Source of the DNA: Albula goreensis
Lineage: Eukaryota; Chordata; Actinopteri; Albuliformes; Albulidae
Length of the DNA: 64,000 nt
Assembly (NCBI GenBank): GCA_022829145.1
Contig: CM040749.1
Span: 20,235,987-20,299,986, forward strand
Direction: 5' to 3'
In this document: positions 36,744 through 48,060 of the stretch, in pieces
Layout of the letters: the number at the start of each line of letters is the position of its first letter
Numbering within the stretch: the stretch's first letter is position 1
Notes under the pieces: generated by a model
What the model saw: only the letters and a program-made list of their open reading frames with translations
Database searches by the model: none
What the model was told of the DNA's origin: nothing
Made by a program: the position numbers and the translations under genes

Positions 36744-39700
36744 GAAGCCTTGAAATTTCATGCAGCAGCACCATCTTTGAAAAAATGTTTTTCTCGTAAG
36801 GCTTTAAAATCCAATTTCTTACACATACACCACTTACATAAGGTTGCCTGGCAGCCCATTCCTCTTTCAGCGAACTGTGAGTAAATATCCAGATAGAGTA
36901 ATGACCCTCTCCTTATATTACTAATTCCAAATTGATGCCAAGAAATCTTATTTCCATTGTTGACAAGTTTCTCTTTTCTGTGTTCAGAATAAAACCCTGG
37001 CAATGCATGTGGTCTATGGTATGATGGTTCGTAATAAAGCCTACTCCTGGATTTTTGACTGCAGGAGCCAGTAATTCAGAAAGCCTACCTTTGGCTGCTA
37101 CCAGTGAGACAGCATCTATTCACTGGAAAAGTATGTGGCAGGTAACAAGTGTAAAGCAACAAACATTACTAGTCATTTATAAACATAAACCAATTTAAAG
37201 GTTCAAAATAATTAAAAGAAAAAATAAGGTGATTTCTGTAGTACATATTTTAATCAATAAAGGATTAAAATTATTTAAATTGTATTTTGATTTGTTTCAA
37301 TAATCCAGAATTTTCACGAATCCAAACAAAGTCTAGTTGCATGGGGTCTGGACCTTCATATGACCACCACACTCCCCAGCTTGCCTAACTATATATATTC
37401 TTAGCTAAATAACTGAGCTCATTAACATGTAGTTGTGTCTGTTAAGAAGACATAGTAAAGAATGGCTGTCTTCCTCCTCTTTTTCTAACTCAAGATAGCA
37501 TATAGCATGCATAGGTGTGCAGAAAATTTGACAGACAGTTATCTCATCAACCCAGCGATGCAACCTAGGATAGGAAAACTACATGTCAGGCCATTCTGAA
37601 GTAAGGTAGACTAAAAAGAATAAAAAAACTACCCACAGAAGGGTTTTCATTCAGATATGCTGTAGGGCCTCAGTGGGCCCAGTTCATTCACTGGTCAGTT
37701 AAGTCAGGCATTATCCATGCTCCTGCTCCTGATCTCTGTAGCCTGTCATTTCTGGTCTGGTCCAAGGCGTTGTCAGTGAAATTGTAACTTCAGGGCACCT
37801 GTCAGCTGCTGTTCCCTGTCCCACTTAAAAGAGTACACTCATGGGAAAATCCACTGTACCAATCAATTCACTGTTCTGCTGACTCCCTGTTTTACCAAAG
37901 ACTGATCAGGTCTGCCAAGTATACATGGGCATCTAAAAGTAGGCTGTATCTACTACTCACCCTGTATGACAGTTTTATTTTACATGGGGGAGCAACCTCA
38001 CAATGACACTGTTTCTCTTCTTCAACTTTGCAATATGCAATAGCTCAGAAGAGGTCAAACTTTTAAACCCCTAAGGATATGAAAAAAAAACACTGACAGA
38101 AAAGTGCATCACCATTTACAAGAAAATTTCAGCAACTTGTCAGTTACCACCTAAAGTAGCTTGTAGTACTGAATCATGCAATGGAAGATGTGTAAAAACA
38201 TTTACTATCCTGAACAAATTTGTATCTAAAAAATGAAAAGTTTGTTTGCAGAGACTTCACATTTGAGGTCTTCCCTTTTATAACATTTACGGGTAATAGT
38301 AAACACCTCTGAAGACATTCTGTCATTTTTTAAGTGTATGGAAAAAGGATAGTGATGGTTGAGGGATGTCTCACAAACCTTTTAATGGGTGGAGTTACCA
38401 TGTGAAATCACATGTTTCCTGGCACAGAGTAATCAAAGGCTTTTATTCTCTTTAGCTAATCTTTGAGTTAAGTGACCCCGCAGATGAAGGCTCCACCCAT
38501 TTTGGGGTTCACAAGACCACACTCACACATCATTAGAAAAGGTTTTTTAAAGCATTAACACTATATTACACTGCCCCTCATTTCTGATGCTCCCTAGAGA
38601 GTGATGGACCTATGTACTAGACCTATAATAATCTTGATCAATCAAGTGCACCAAGACAAAACATCAAGAGATGAGATGAACTGGACCCTCGGGCTCATGG
38701 AGCAGAGATGACAGTTGTCATGTGAAGTCTCAGACACTGAGGGAGAGTGCCTCCTTGGGGTTGTTTTTCATGAGCAGCAGCTGAGGACAAAGGAGGTGTG
38801 AGCATTCTGACCTGCTTAGCTGAGCAGGATGGGGCAGTCTGTTCCCGTCAGTGTCATTGGTCCTTCCACCCCCATCACATTGCAGTGGTCCCAGCTGGAC
38901 CCCAGTTTACTTGTAGGGAAAATATAGGGATCATTCTCCAACAGAGTCTCCCTGCTGTCTGTCTCATCTTGACCCCCACAATTCAGCTGGCATGTGGAGG
39001 GGGTGCTGTCTCTTTGAGTTTATCTGAGCACAGTGGCTCCTGTGAGGGTGACTTTGGTGATAGCCTAAGAGAATGCACATATAGCACCTGCACAATTACC
39101 CAATGATGGAGAAAAAGAGCTGCTGCTTTCAACTCAGTGACCAGAACCACAAAGACAGTGAACTGCACAGTCGCTACCCAGAGAGCAAGCACATTGTGTA
39201 AAACCTATAAGCATTTAACTGCTATCTCTGTGTTATCTTCAGGAAAAGAATTCTTAAGATATGTTAACATGAGAGAGGAAGGCATGTAATGACCCTTTGA
39301 CCCTGGGAGCTGACCACTTGGATCCCTGAGGGTGTGTACATTCTGCAGATCCATGATTTGAACTCCTGTTCTGGGCATTGGGTTGTAGCCCCTTATTAAT
39401 TTTTTATACCTGATTAAACAGTTCATTACTAGCGATCTAGTCTTGACATAACGGACACCCTGACCTGCTTCTGTTCTGTAATAACTGAAGATGGGGACAC
39501 AACGTGGAAAATATGATTATATAATTAGGGTTGACAATAAAAAATACCACAACCAAAAAAAAAATATATATTGTCAAGGTACAGTCTTATGTTTTCAAAA
39601 TAACAGATACAGTAAGATGATTCACTGTTCAGGACAATTAATTACCACTACAAAATCTAATCATGACTTTTTCAAGATTTATTCATCAACTCAGACTGTG

Positions 39701-40520
39701 CAAACAAAACTGAATGACGAAAAGCACAACGTGAAGTCTCAGCCACTGGTATAAAAGTATATGTGTGGGAGCAGTAAATGAAGCAATGAAACAGAGAGAT
39801 GGTTTACTGATGACATTTTGTAATTACGTTTTATTGCTCGCTGTATTTGCTTGCTAATAACACCATTATTTTTTAAAGCACTGGCAGTTAAAATTTAAGC
39901 ACGAAGCAGGCGTGTACGCTACCAAATGCTTCATGATGGGTTATTTTTACACCATGTGTGCTAAAACACAGCTCTCACCTGTTGACTGGAAACAACGGGA
40001 AAGTGAATATATTTCAGGGAATATATTTTTTTCCACATAGGTGTCGATACTTTGTTCTTGACATGCAACTAATGTCTTACGATTCAGACGGTACTAGTAT
40101 TACCACACCACCTACCTCTACCTCTGCAATTATACTCCCATTACGGCACCAGTTTCCTGCTCCCGCATCAAACTATGAAATACTGTCGCTTTACTAATTT
40201 GAGACAATTTATTTGTTTAGAAATGGCATTAAAAGCACAGAGAGGGAAACAAAAATAAATGCATACTGCAAGAAAATCAGTTTTCATCACCTGCTGCAAC
40301 ACTTTCAAAACTATTTTCTATGCAATATCGGTAGGCCTTCAGTGTACTAGAGAATTAGGTCATTACATTGATTCAGATAAAAAATATATTAGTAGACTCA
40401 CTAATTCTGCATTTTGCTCCAGTTTAACAGGGTTGTCTATTCACAATGGATGGGAGGTCTGTGAAAATATATCACAGTATCTTAAAAATGTATGCTAAAA
40501 AAATTTGTTTTTTCCTTTAG
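36744..40520 (+). other. Presumed chrm5 5' UTR intron, last part, with 3' splice site
   Basis: No coding exon is supportable; frames at 38798-39106 (plus, 102 codons) and 36758-37003 (minus) show no family resemblance. The interval ends in a strong acceptor, TTTTTTCCTTTAG, with the AG at 40519-40520, immediately before the chrm5 mRNA exon. Confidence 0.5.
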
Positions 40521-40603
40521 GTGCTCATATGCCACATCCTGATGGAGAACTTTGAGGACAATTTTTCTTCAATCAGTTTTCTGAAGTAAAAAGAGACACA
40601 AAT
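40521..40603 (+). promoter_or_regulatory. chrm5 5' leader segment with two overlapping upstream ORFs
   Basis: Between the acceptor (40520) and the receptor start, two short frames open and close: 40529-40555 (MPHPDGEL, 8 codons plus stop) and 40542-40589 (15 codons plus stop, [15 protein letters not shown]). Both end before the main ATG at 40604, whose context (A at -3, G at +4) is strong. Such upstream frames can damp translation of the main frame; that effect is inferred. Confidence 0.6.
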
Positions 40604-42184
40604 ATGGAAGCTGAGGAGCTGTCAAACTCCACTGTAATTGGCAATGCATCAGATATCCAACCAATCCCACACAGTCTATGGGAAGTCATAACCATAGCAA
40701 CAGTATCAGCTATTGTGAGTCTAATCACAATAATTGGGAACATTCTTGTGATGCTATCCTTTAAGGTTAACAGCCAACTAAAGACGGTGAACAATTATTA
40801 CTTGTTGAGCCTGGCTTTTGCAGACCTCATCATTGGAGTGTTCTCAATGAATTTATATACCTCTTACATTCTAATGGGATACTGGTCACTGGGGAGCTTA
40901 GCATGCGACCTGTGGTTAGCTCTGGATTATGTGGCCAGCAACGCCTCTGTAATGAACCTGCTGGTCATCAGCTTTGACAGGTACTTCTCCATTACAAGAC
41001 CGCTGACTTACAGAGCTAAACGGACTCCAAAGAGGGCTGGGGTCATGATAGGATTGGCATGGCTTGTGTCTTTCATCCTATGGGCACCCCCCATTTTGTG
41101 CTGGCAGTATTTTGTTGGCAAAAGAACAGTTCCAGACAGGCAGTGTCACATCCAATTTTTCTCTGAGCCAATAATCACATTTGGGACTGCTATTGCAGCC
41201 TTCTATATACCAGTCTCTGTTATGACCATTCTATATTGCCGGATCTACAAGGAAACTGAAAAACGCACCAAAGACCTGGCAGAGCTTCAAGGCCTAAATT
41301 CCACAGCAGACACCTGCAGTGCCAAGCCACAGAAGACTATCATCAGATCATGTTTCAACTGCAAACAGCCCCCTAATGCTTCACGTGAGAGGAACCAGGC
41401 CTCATGGTCATCTTCAAACAGGAGCAATGCTGCCAAGTCAGCTGCTTTATCAAGTGATGAGTGGTCCAAAACTGACCAGGTTACTACCTTCAACAGCTAT
41501 GCCTCCTCAGAAGATGAAGAGCGCCCTGTTTCACCAGGAATCTTCCAGGCAGGTTACAAGAACCAGGCCTGTGGGCAGAATGAAAGCACTGCAGGAAGTG
41601 AGACTGAGCAGCTGAGCAGCAATGAAGATGGCAGCTATTTCCCTTCCCCACCTAAGACCAGCTCCCAAAAAAGCAAAAAATGTGTGTCCTACAAGTTCAA
41701 GCCAGTCCCCAAAGATGTCAACTCTCAGCAAAGCAAAAATGGGGACACTAAAATGGCACCATCCTCATGCTCCTCAGCAGAGTCAATGGGCGCCCCCTCC
41801 ACCTCCTCCTCTGCCAAGCCCATGGACACTACCCTGAAGAATCAGATCACCAAGAGAAAGCGAATGGTCCTCATCAAAGAGAAGAAGGCTGCCCAGACTC
41901 TCAGTGCCATTCTTCTGGCCTTCATCCTCACCTGGACACCATACAACATCATGGTACTCATCTCCACTTTCTGCTCTGACTGCATTCCTCTGTCTCTCTG
42001 GCACTTGGGCTACTGGCTCTGCTATGTCAACAGCACCGTTAACCCAATGTGCTATGCCCTCTGCAACAAGACTTTCCAGAAGACTTTCCGCATGCTACTC
42101 TTCTGCCAGTGGAAGAAAAAAAGAGCAGAGGAGAAACTGTACTGGTATGGCCAAAACCCAGCTGTGGGCAGTAAACTAACTTAA
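40604..42184 (+). CDS. chrm5: Muscarinic acetylcholine receptor M5
   Basis: A 526-residue class A GPCR of the plasma membrane; M5 couples through Gq/11 to phospholipase C and calcium. It matches human M5 almost throughout TM1-TM5 and TM6-TM7, and is intronless in the coding part as is usual for muscarinic receptors. Visible landmarks: N-glycosylation sites N8 and N14; TM1 about 27-51; TM3 with the acetylcholine-binding Asp108 ([12 protein letters not shown]) and DRY at 125-127; Cys101 for the bond to extracellular loop 2; a long serine-rich third intracellular loop (about 220-430) bounded by [16 protein letters not shown] and [16 protein letters not shown]6 TWTPYN; TM7 NPMCY. The C-tail KLYWYGQN matches M5 (KLYWQGN) and argues against M1 or M3. 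The ATG at 40604 has a strong context and no in-frame upstream alternative. Teleosts can carry two copies (a and b); which one this is cannot be decided here. Human length is 532. Confidence 0.98.
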   Translation: MEAEELSNSTVIGNASDIQPIPHSLWEVITIATVSAIVSLITIIGNILVMLSFKVNSQLKTVNNYYLLSLAFADLIIGVFSMNLYTSYILMGYWSLGSLACDLWLALDYVASNASVMNLLVISFDRYFSITRPLTYRAKRTPKRAGVMIGLAWLVSFILWAPPILCWQYFVGKRTVPDRQCHIQFFSEPIITFGTAIAAFYIPVSVMTILYCRIYKETEKRTKDLAELQGLNSTADTCSAKPQKTIIRSCFNCKQPPNASRERNQASWSSSNRSNAAKSAALSSDEWSKTDQVTTFNSYASSEDEERPVSPGIFQAGYKNQACGQNESTAGSETEQLSSNEDGSYFPSPPKTSSQKSKKCVSYKFKPVPKDVNSQQSKNGDTKMAPSSCSSAESMGAPSTSSSAKPMDTTLKNQITKRKRMVLIKEKKAAQTLSAILLAFILTWTPYNIMVLISTFCSDCIPLSLWHLGYWLCYVNSTVNPMCYALCNKTFQKTFRMLLFCQWKKKRAEEKLYWYGQNPAVGSKLT

Positions 42185-44468
42185 ACAGAGAAACAGTTCA
42201 AATCTCTGTTGCACTCATTTTCAGAATTATTGGCACCTTGCTAAACATTAGTCAAAGGCTGTGAAAGATCTACAAAAATGTAGTAACATGTTGTATTCCA
42301 CAATGTATTCAATGATAAATATATTTATCTAAGATAGGTGTCAAGATTATTTATATAAATGTAAGACAGTTCTAGTTTTTTGTTAATCTTGCACAACCTA
42401 TTAGCTTATCTTTTGTAATGGTGACAATAATTCTAGAGCTGCACTCCACATTGAAAATTCTTTGATATTGGAACATGTGTTTATTGTAAACTTCATGGAT
42501 GTTATTGTGAAGGATTAGATGTGAAGTTCGATTAAATGCTTCCAGAGTGAAGCTGGTCTTTCTTGTAGTATTACTATGACAGAGTGTTTGGCAATAATTA
42601 GAATCTATGGTGGACCTCGCGATTGGATTTATACCAAAGCTTTGTCATCAGATATTCTGTATCACAGAAAAAGGAAAAATTGTGGCATTGGGCCACTGTG
42701 TTCTTTATATGTTCCTCAAGCTTTCCATTGTTAAAATGAAATGCTTCTTTATCATATTTAATTTTTATTTTCATTCATAAAAAGTTACTTTGTAAATATT
42801 GAATTATTATTTGTAAATTATTTGTTCTTGTGCTTGTATTTAAGGGCTACCATTTTCTCATGGTTGCAGATTTTGGAGGTTTTATCTTGTAATCACAGAC
42901 AGCAGCTTTATCACCCCATTTCAGAGTCATCTGAAGATCAGCAGCTAAATCAAGATTGTAAATGTTGATTATAAAAGCCTTTTTTTCACTGGTGCCATTT
43001 TAAAGTACTGTACTGCTAACCCCTCTTGTGTAACTTGACCCAGCTCAAACAATACCAGAAATTACATATTTGTGTCATAAAAAATGAGGAAACTCACCGA
43101 ACAATATGTGCATCAGAGAGGAGCCAAGGTAAGAACTAGGAATCTAAGTCACTGTGTAATGACAAAAAATGGAACTGAAAATATGGTCATTGAATTTAGT
43201 CTTTAAACTCATCAGTATTACCATTGTCCTATAAAGGCTACACATTTTTTTGTAAGGCAGTGTCCTTTCCAGGCTATATGTTTGTTTGTAGTTTCAGTGT
43301 AAATGCAATGATTGCTTTCTTTTTTATATAAAATAATTGTGAAAGTCAGATCTGGTTCAGGCAGCAAAAATGTAATCTTTGCTACATGCTGTCTTTATTT
43401 ATTGGTATTCAAATAGTAAAATGAAAAGGACGGTATAAGTAATGAACTCACTATTTCCTTTTCCTTGTTCAATGTACATGTCTTTAGTTTCAAAGGGTTT
43501 GTTTATTCATTATATGGACTTTTGCCAACTATTAAACATTCACCTATACTGTTTTTTTATCCTACTATAAGGGTAATATTGCAGTTGACAAGTTTTTCAA
43601 ATTATTGATGTGCAACAATTTAAAAAACGTTCAGCATTATTAATATGTTTTGGGAGAAGCAAAGTGTTACCTTCAGAGACTCCATTTAACATTTCGCATT
43701 GAAGAGAAAAAAAAAGCCTTTTGACCTGTAAACAGGAAGACATGAATATACCCTTAATACTCCTTACTGATATACCCTACACATGTATTTCAAATGGAAT
43801 ATTGTTAGCCATGTTAATTTGTTCCTTACTTTTCCAGGAACCTTGGTCATACATCACATCCAAATAGCATTACAGTTGTATGGAGTCATACTGATAGATT
43901 TAAACACAAGATCCATAACACTCATTTAAATCAAAGTATTACTAATGTGATCATACTTTCATGATTTACAGCAATCATTTGGATGAATAAAAATCACATT
44001 AAGTCTTTGAAAGAAAATATTTCAAACAGAGCAGAAAAGAAACTGCAGTTGAGGCTGTATGTGAAAAATTTCCACAATGATTTTGTAATGACAAACTACA
44101 CGTTTCTCAGTTATTTAATGGTGTGTTGAGACAATTTAGTTAACATTTACTGAACCTGTGCGTATTTTGTGACAATGTGTTCCTGTGTACTTTAAAATTG
44201 AAATATATGTCATTTCAAAAAGCAATTAGTATTGTTCTTTTTATAAAGCATTTTCAAATTCTGCCTATCATGTTACACAATTTTCAACTTAATGTTTAAT
44301 CGACTACAGATGGAGATGGCGACTAAGACCCAACTCTTGATTACATGATGGATTAACTGAGTGATATCTACCCAGCTGTGGAAAGACAAGTTCCAGGGAT
44401 TACCCCCAAATGAGTGCTGTTTTTGTGCCCCCCCCATCCCCATTTAATCCACTACATCAAAAGTTTAA
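42185..44468 (+). other. chrm5 3' UTR and convergent intergenic region
   Basis: AT-rich and without coding potential. Candidate poly(A) signals on the plus strand include ATTAAA at 43531-43536 and AATAAA at 43986-43991, so the chrm5 3' UTR may run 1.3-1.8 kb. On the minus strand, ATTAAA (44451-44456) lies just beyond the stop of the next gene. The two genes are tail to tail and their ends may be only a few hundred bases apart. A short C run lies near 44429-44436. Confidence 0.5.
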
Positions 44469-47074
44469 TCAAAGTTCATCCTTCTGACATCCCCCAGTAT
44501 AGATGACCCTCTCGAGGTCTGAGGGCTTCACCATCATCCAGGCATACTTGCAGAGATGCTCTTTATTGCAGTCCTTCTGCCAGTAGATGACATTTCGGCG
44601 GTTGAGATTAGCCCCCGCACAGGCATCGTACCACCACCCTCCTCCTGGCACACCCTGAAATTCAAGCTTGGCACAGTTCTGAAAGTAGTTGTCATTGTCA
44701 CGGTCCTTTGTGGTGAATTTCTGATTGTCATGAAGGTAATTCTCTGTGTCCAGGGAGAGAGCATCCACGGCTGTACCCTGGAAGAGGCCCAGGCGAAGCC
44801 GATATTGGGCTTCCTCATTCTCCACCAGGACTGGGTTGTATTCACCAAACTTGGTAATTGCATCCTTGTCCACCAGCTTGACCCCCAGTTTGTAGTGCCC
44901 TGGTCTGCTGGTGAGCTGATGGAGATATTCATTGCCCAGCCAGTGGTCACCGGTGAGGGTGCCAAAGCCCAACTTGTATTCAGTCCAGCTTCTGTCAAAG
45001 TCCACGCTGCTGTTGACAGTGATATGCTGCACCACGGTCCAGCCCCCTTCCTGCATGGAGCAATATGCCATAATGACAGAACCTGCTGGCTGGATCAGAT
45101 AGACCCCATCTCGTGCATGGCCACCAGAACTCTGCCAGATCTCATAGCAATCACCAGGGAACACTATGGGGCAACATGGAGACACTCACTATCTGTTTTC
45201 TGACTCTGATCACTTCTCATAAACAAGGAACGCATTATGACATGACAAACATTTTATTCATTAAGTCCTAATTGACAGCATACAGAAATCCCAGAATTCC
45301 CTATTTTTGAAAAAGATTTTATATTACTATCAAAAGTTTACATTTTTATCGTAACAGTATTAGCCAATATTTATCACAGGCCTAAAATGTTATTTTACTC
45401 AGAAAAGAACAGAAATTATGGCAAGTGATTTTTGGGAAGGATTTCAAAGCATGAAGTAATCATAATCACCCTGATTATCTGACTTGTGCCATCTGTCATG
45501 ATAACAATTTTTCACACAAATCGGTTTAGTCGTTTTTCAATAAGGCATGAGTTAGTTATTAGCCCCAGCTTTATGCAGGTTGAATTCCTAGTATTTCAGA
45601 ATCAAAACACTGCCCCCCAGTGTTATTGAAACAATTTACCTTTTTTCCCCCAATAACCTGAAGCAAACCACTATGGCACACTTACAACTGCAAATAATGG
45701 CAAAAATTCATAGGATTACTTCAAGCTTTAAGAGGGCTGAATATGCTGCCACCCAATGATATAGTTTATCTCAGGTCAATAAGAAGGACTTAAGAGCAAG
45801 ACAACACTTCCTGCTATTCTATTACATGTTATAATTATTTCAGGAGTATTAAAACAAATTTATAGAGAGAATTGGCAATTAAGTTGTGGTCTATGTGAGA
45901 AGCTGTTTAATTTTACATTCAAAATATGAGAATGAATATTTCTAAAACCACGCAATCAATGTCCTACAAACAATGTCGGACATTTAAATGGTGATGGTGG
46001 TCTATCAATTACTCAACAACACAGTATCCACTTATTTTAACATTATTTTAAAAAGTAATAAAATGCCTTAACACAATATGACAATTAATTATTCAGACCT
46101 GAGTCTAGTTCTGTAACTATGTACTACATCCTGTTTCAATGTATATAGTCTATAAAGACAATAAACAAGTCACATTAACAAAGCACTCTTATCAGCCGCT
46201 GTGCTGTACTCTGGGCCAGTAGTAAAATCAGTGGCTTACTAAACAGGGTTCAACCCTTCCCTTCCCACCACATAACTGTACAGGGAATGTGTAATATGTA
46301 GTCTGAAGTGTGACGTGTTTTTGACAAGTCATTTATTGTTCTAGATCCCTGGAGTTTGAACTGATTGCCTACTTCAGTATTCAAAACATTGCTGAGCATT
46401 TCTATCAGTGATGACAGTGAAGATAACCCATTTCACAGTTAAGCACTACTCAAAGCTATCATTCAAGTTTGGATGCCTGGATTTTGCTCCTTCAATACAT
46501 TAACCTCGAACGTATTCACAAACATAATTGGGCAAGACTGGTGTATTTACCCCCAGTTATAGAACAGCTTAGTTAAATTCTTGATTCTGTTTGTCTGAGA
46601 TACCATTGTGTTTTGATAACCTGTGGAGGAACAAAATAATGGATGGCTACAAATTGGCTCCAGCAATAGGGGGCTTATTGATGTTCCAAATCAGAACACA
46701 AGCCAATGAAGGAATCTATTTAGTACAAATAATGCAAAAAAGTTAATAACACAGTGCTACAACAATTTTGTTTCATTGTATTTAAAAGTTGAAATACTTA
46801 CTTTGCAAAAACAGTGGTATAAGCTTAATAAACCAATTTATTTCCTCGCGACTGTAAATCCCATGGTGTTATATTCCCCATGCTGGGATGGAAACATTAA
46901 CATAAATAAAAGCATAGATCCATACTTGCCTTCATTTTCCACATTTATCACCAGCTTGAACTCTTCAGGGGAAAGAATGTGAATGTTCTCTGCAGAGGGT
47001 AACTTGGCATGCATGCCAATCACACAGAAAATAGACAGCAACAGAGTCCCCAACCAGAACCCTGAATTCTCCAT
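44469..47074 (-). CDS. Secreted fibrinogen-domain protein (FGL1-like) ending in KDEL
   Basis: Two coding exons are proposed: 46930-47074 (48 codons plus 1 nt) and 44469-45163 (2 nt plus 230 codons and stop), giving 279 aa. Exon 1 supplies a signal peptide (MENSGFWLGTLLLSIFCVIG) and a short linker. Exon 2 holds the complete fibrinogen C-terminal domain: GDCYEIW, YCSMQEGGWTVVQ, DHWLGNEYLHQLT, the calcium-loop-like KDRDNDNYFQNCA, GGWWYDACAGANLN and WMMVKPSD. The tail continues about 14 residues past the usual domain end and finishes GGCQKDEL, an ER-retrieval signal. The domain part has seven cysteines, an odd number, and an N-glycosylation site (NSS). No coiled coil is seen. To stay in frame with exon 2 (acceptor CCATAG|TGTTCC), exon 1 must end GAAG|GCAAGT, a GC-type donor; a GT donor two bases on gives a stop unless an unseen exon intervenes. 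The nearest relatives I know are fibrinogen-like 1-type proteins of fish. Exon 2 is certain, the join less so. Confidence 0.8.
45164..46929 (-). other. Intron of the fibrinogen-domain gene
   Basis: A 1,766-bp AT-rich interval with no further exon that I can support. It is the proposed GC-AG intron: 5' end GCAAGTATGG, 3' end CCCCATAG. If a hidden exon exists it should lie here, entering in phase 2 and leaving in phase 1. Confidence 0.55.
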
Positions 47075-47093
47075 GTTACACCACGTGTCAATA
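47075..47093 (-). other. 5' UTR part of the signal-peptide exon
   Basis: On the minus strand the acceptor TTTGCATAG precedes 47093, and 19 untranslated bases follow before the ATG at 47074. The upstream tract is rich in CT (TCTCTCTCTCTTTGC), a good polypyrimidine tract. This implies an upstream untranslated exon. Confidence 0.6.
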
Positions 47094-47241
47094 CTATGCA
47101 AAGAGAGAGAGAATCCCACTCACATACATATCACTTAAAAACAGTGCAGGATCCTATAGAATCCCAAATCCATAATGATCAAGACAGTATTTTAGTTGAT
47201 ACAAAGTTACATTTCCAAAAGGTAATGTAATGGGTGTGGAC

Positions 47242-47622
47242 CAGTGGCAGCTGGTGAACTCAGAACAGGGGAGGAACAAACTTTACCTTTAAATGTATCA
47301 TAATGTTCAATACTTTCCCATTTATCCTCCTCGATTAACAACAAAACAAGTAATTCACGGAATAATCAACACCAATTGATGCAAATAGATAAAACACATC
47401 CATGGATATAACAAACATAACTCTAGTTTGCAAAGAACAGCAATTCTATTACAAAATGAAATTGATAACCATTTACTCTATTTACGTTGGCTGGTGTCAA
47501 TTACTCTGTGAATAATTTGTTTTATTGTTAATCGAGGAGGATAAATGGGAACAGGTTGAAAGTAATGATACGTTTAAAGGCAAAGTTTGTTCCTCCCATT
47601 TTGATCTCACCAGCCGCCACTG
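47242..47622. mobile_element. hAT-like fold-back MITE (381 bp)
   Basis: The left end starts CAGTGGCAGCTGGTGA and the right end, read in reverse complement, starts CAGTGGCGGCTGGTGA. Inverted similarity continues for about 150 bp (47242-47393 against 47472-47622), including GGAGGAACAAACTTT and CCCATTTATCCTCCTCG, around a loop of roughly 78 bp. The flanks GTGTGGAC (47234-47241) and GGGTGGAC (47623-47630) form an 8-bp target duplication with one difference. Ends of the CAGTGGC type and 8-bp duplications fit the hAT superfamily. There is no coding capacity. It lies in the 5' UTR intron of the fibrinogen-domain gene. Confidence 0.88.
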
Positions 47623-47874
47623 GGGTGGACCATTGTGTGTCCAACACCCCCTTTCCATTGGGGTTCATTTCCAAACACTTAACCTCAAACATTTATCCAA
47701 AGGATACCCATGGTAAATGGCAATAAGGTAACCTAAGCACAATTTTCCCCCATAAAAGATCATATTAATTTCAGTAACACCAGTATGCCAGAACAGACAG
47801 GTCAGCAGATAAACCTTTAACTAAAAAATATCTTGCTCCATGTAGAAAGATTAGCCTGTGAATAGAACTCATAC

Positions 47875-48060
47875 CTTTCTTGCTTCTCCTGGAGTGAGTT
47901 ACTTATTGAATGCACTGAGAGCTGTAGAAGTGCTCCCACTCGTGCTGTACTTTGACTGCAGCTTGAGGTAGACAGCAAACACAGCGGTCCAAGTTGGCGC
48001 TCTGAGACTCAGAGTCCAGTGAGCTGCATTGTCTTCCACAGCTCATAAGCTAAATCACTG
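47875..48060 (-). promoter_or_regulatory. Candidate first (untranslated) exon and promoter of the fibrinogen-domain gene
   Basis: On the minus strand the sequence GAAGCAAGAAAG|GTATGAG gives a donor with the exon ending at 47875. The upstream bases (to about 48060) are more GC-rich than their surroundings. Its distance to the acceptor at 47094 gives an intron of about 780 bp that contains the hAT-like MITE. The transcription start is not determined. Confidence 0.4.

Noticed and set aside
38798-39106. A 102-codon cysteine-containing frame upstream of chrm5
   Set aside because: No signal peptide, no cysteine pattern of a known family, and an antisense frame overlaps it; it lies within the presumed chrm5 5' intron.
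44556-45203. A 215-codon open frame on the plus strand opposite the fibrinogen exon
   Set aside because: It is the antisense shadow of a strongly conserved domain exon; its translation resembles nothing, whereas the minus strand gives a complete fibrinogen domain.
46838-46929. Continuation of the signal-peptide frame (YGSMLLFMLMFPSQ...) as coding
   Set aside because: It follows a good splice donor motif and has no resemblance to fibrinogen-family linkers; treated as intron read-through.
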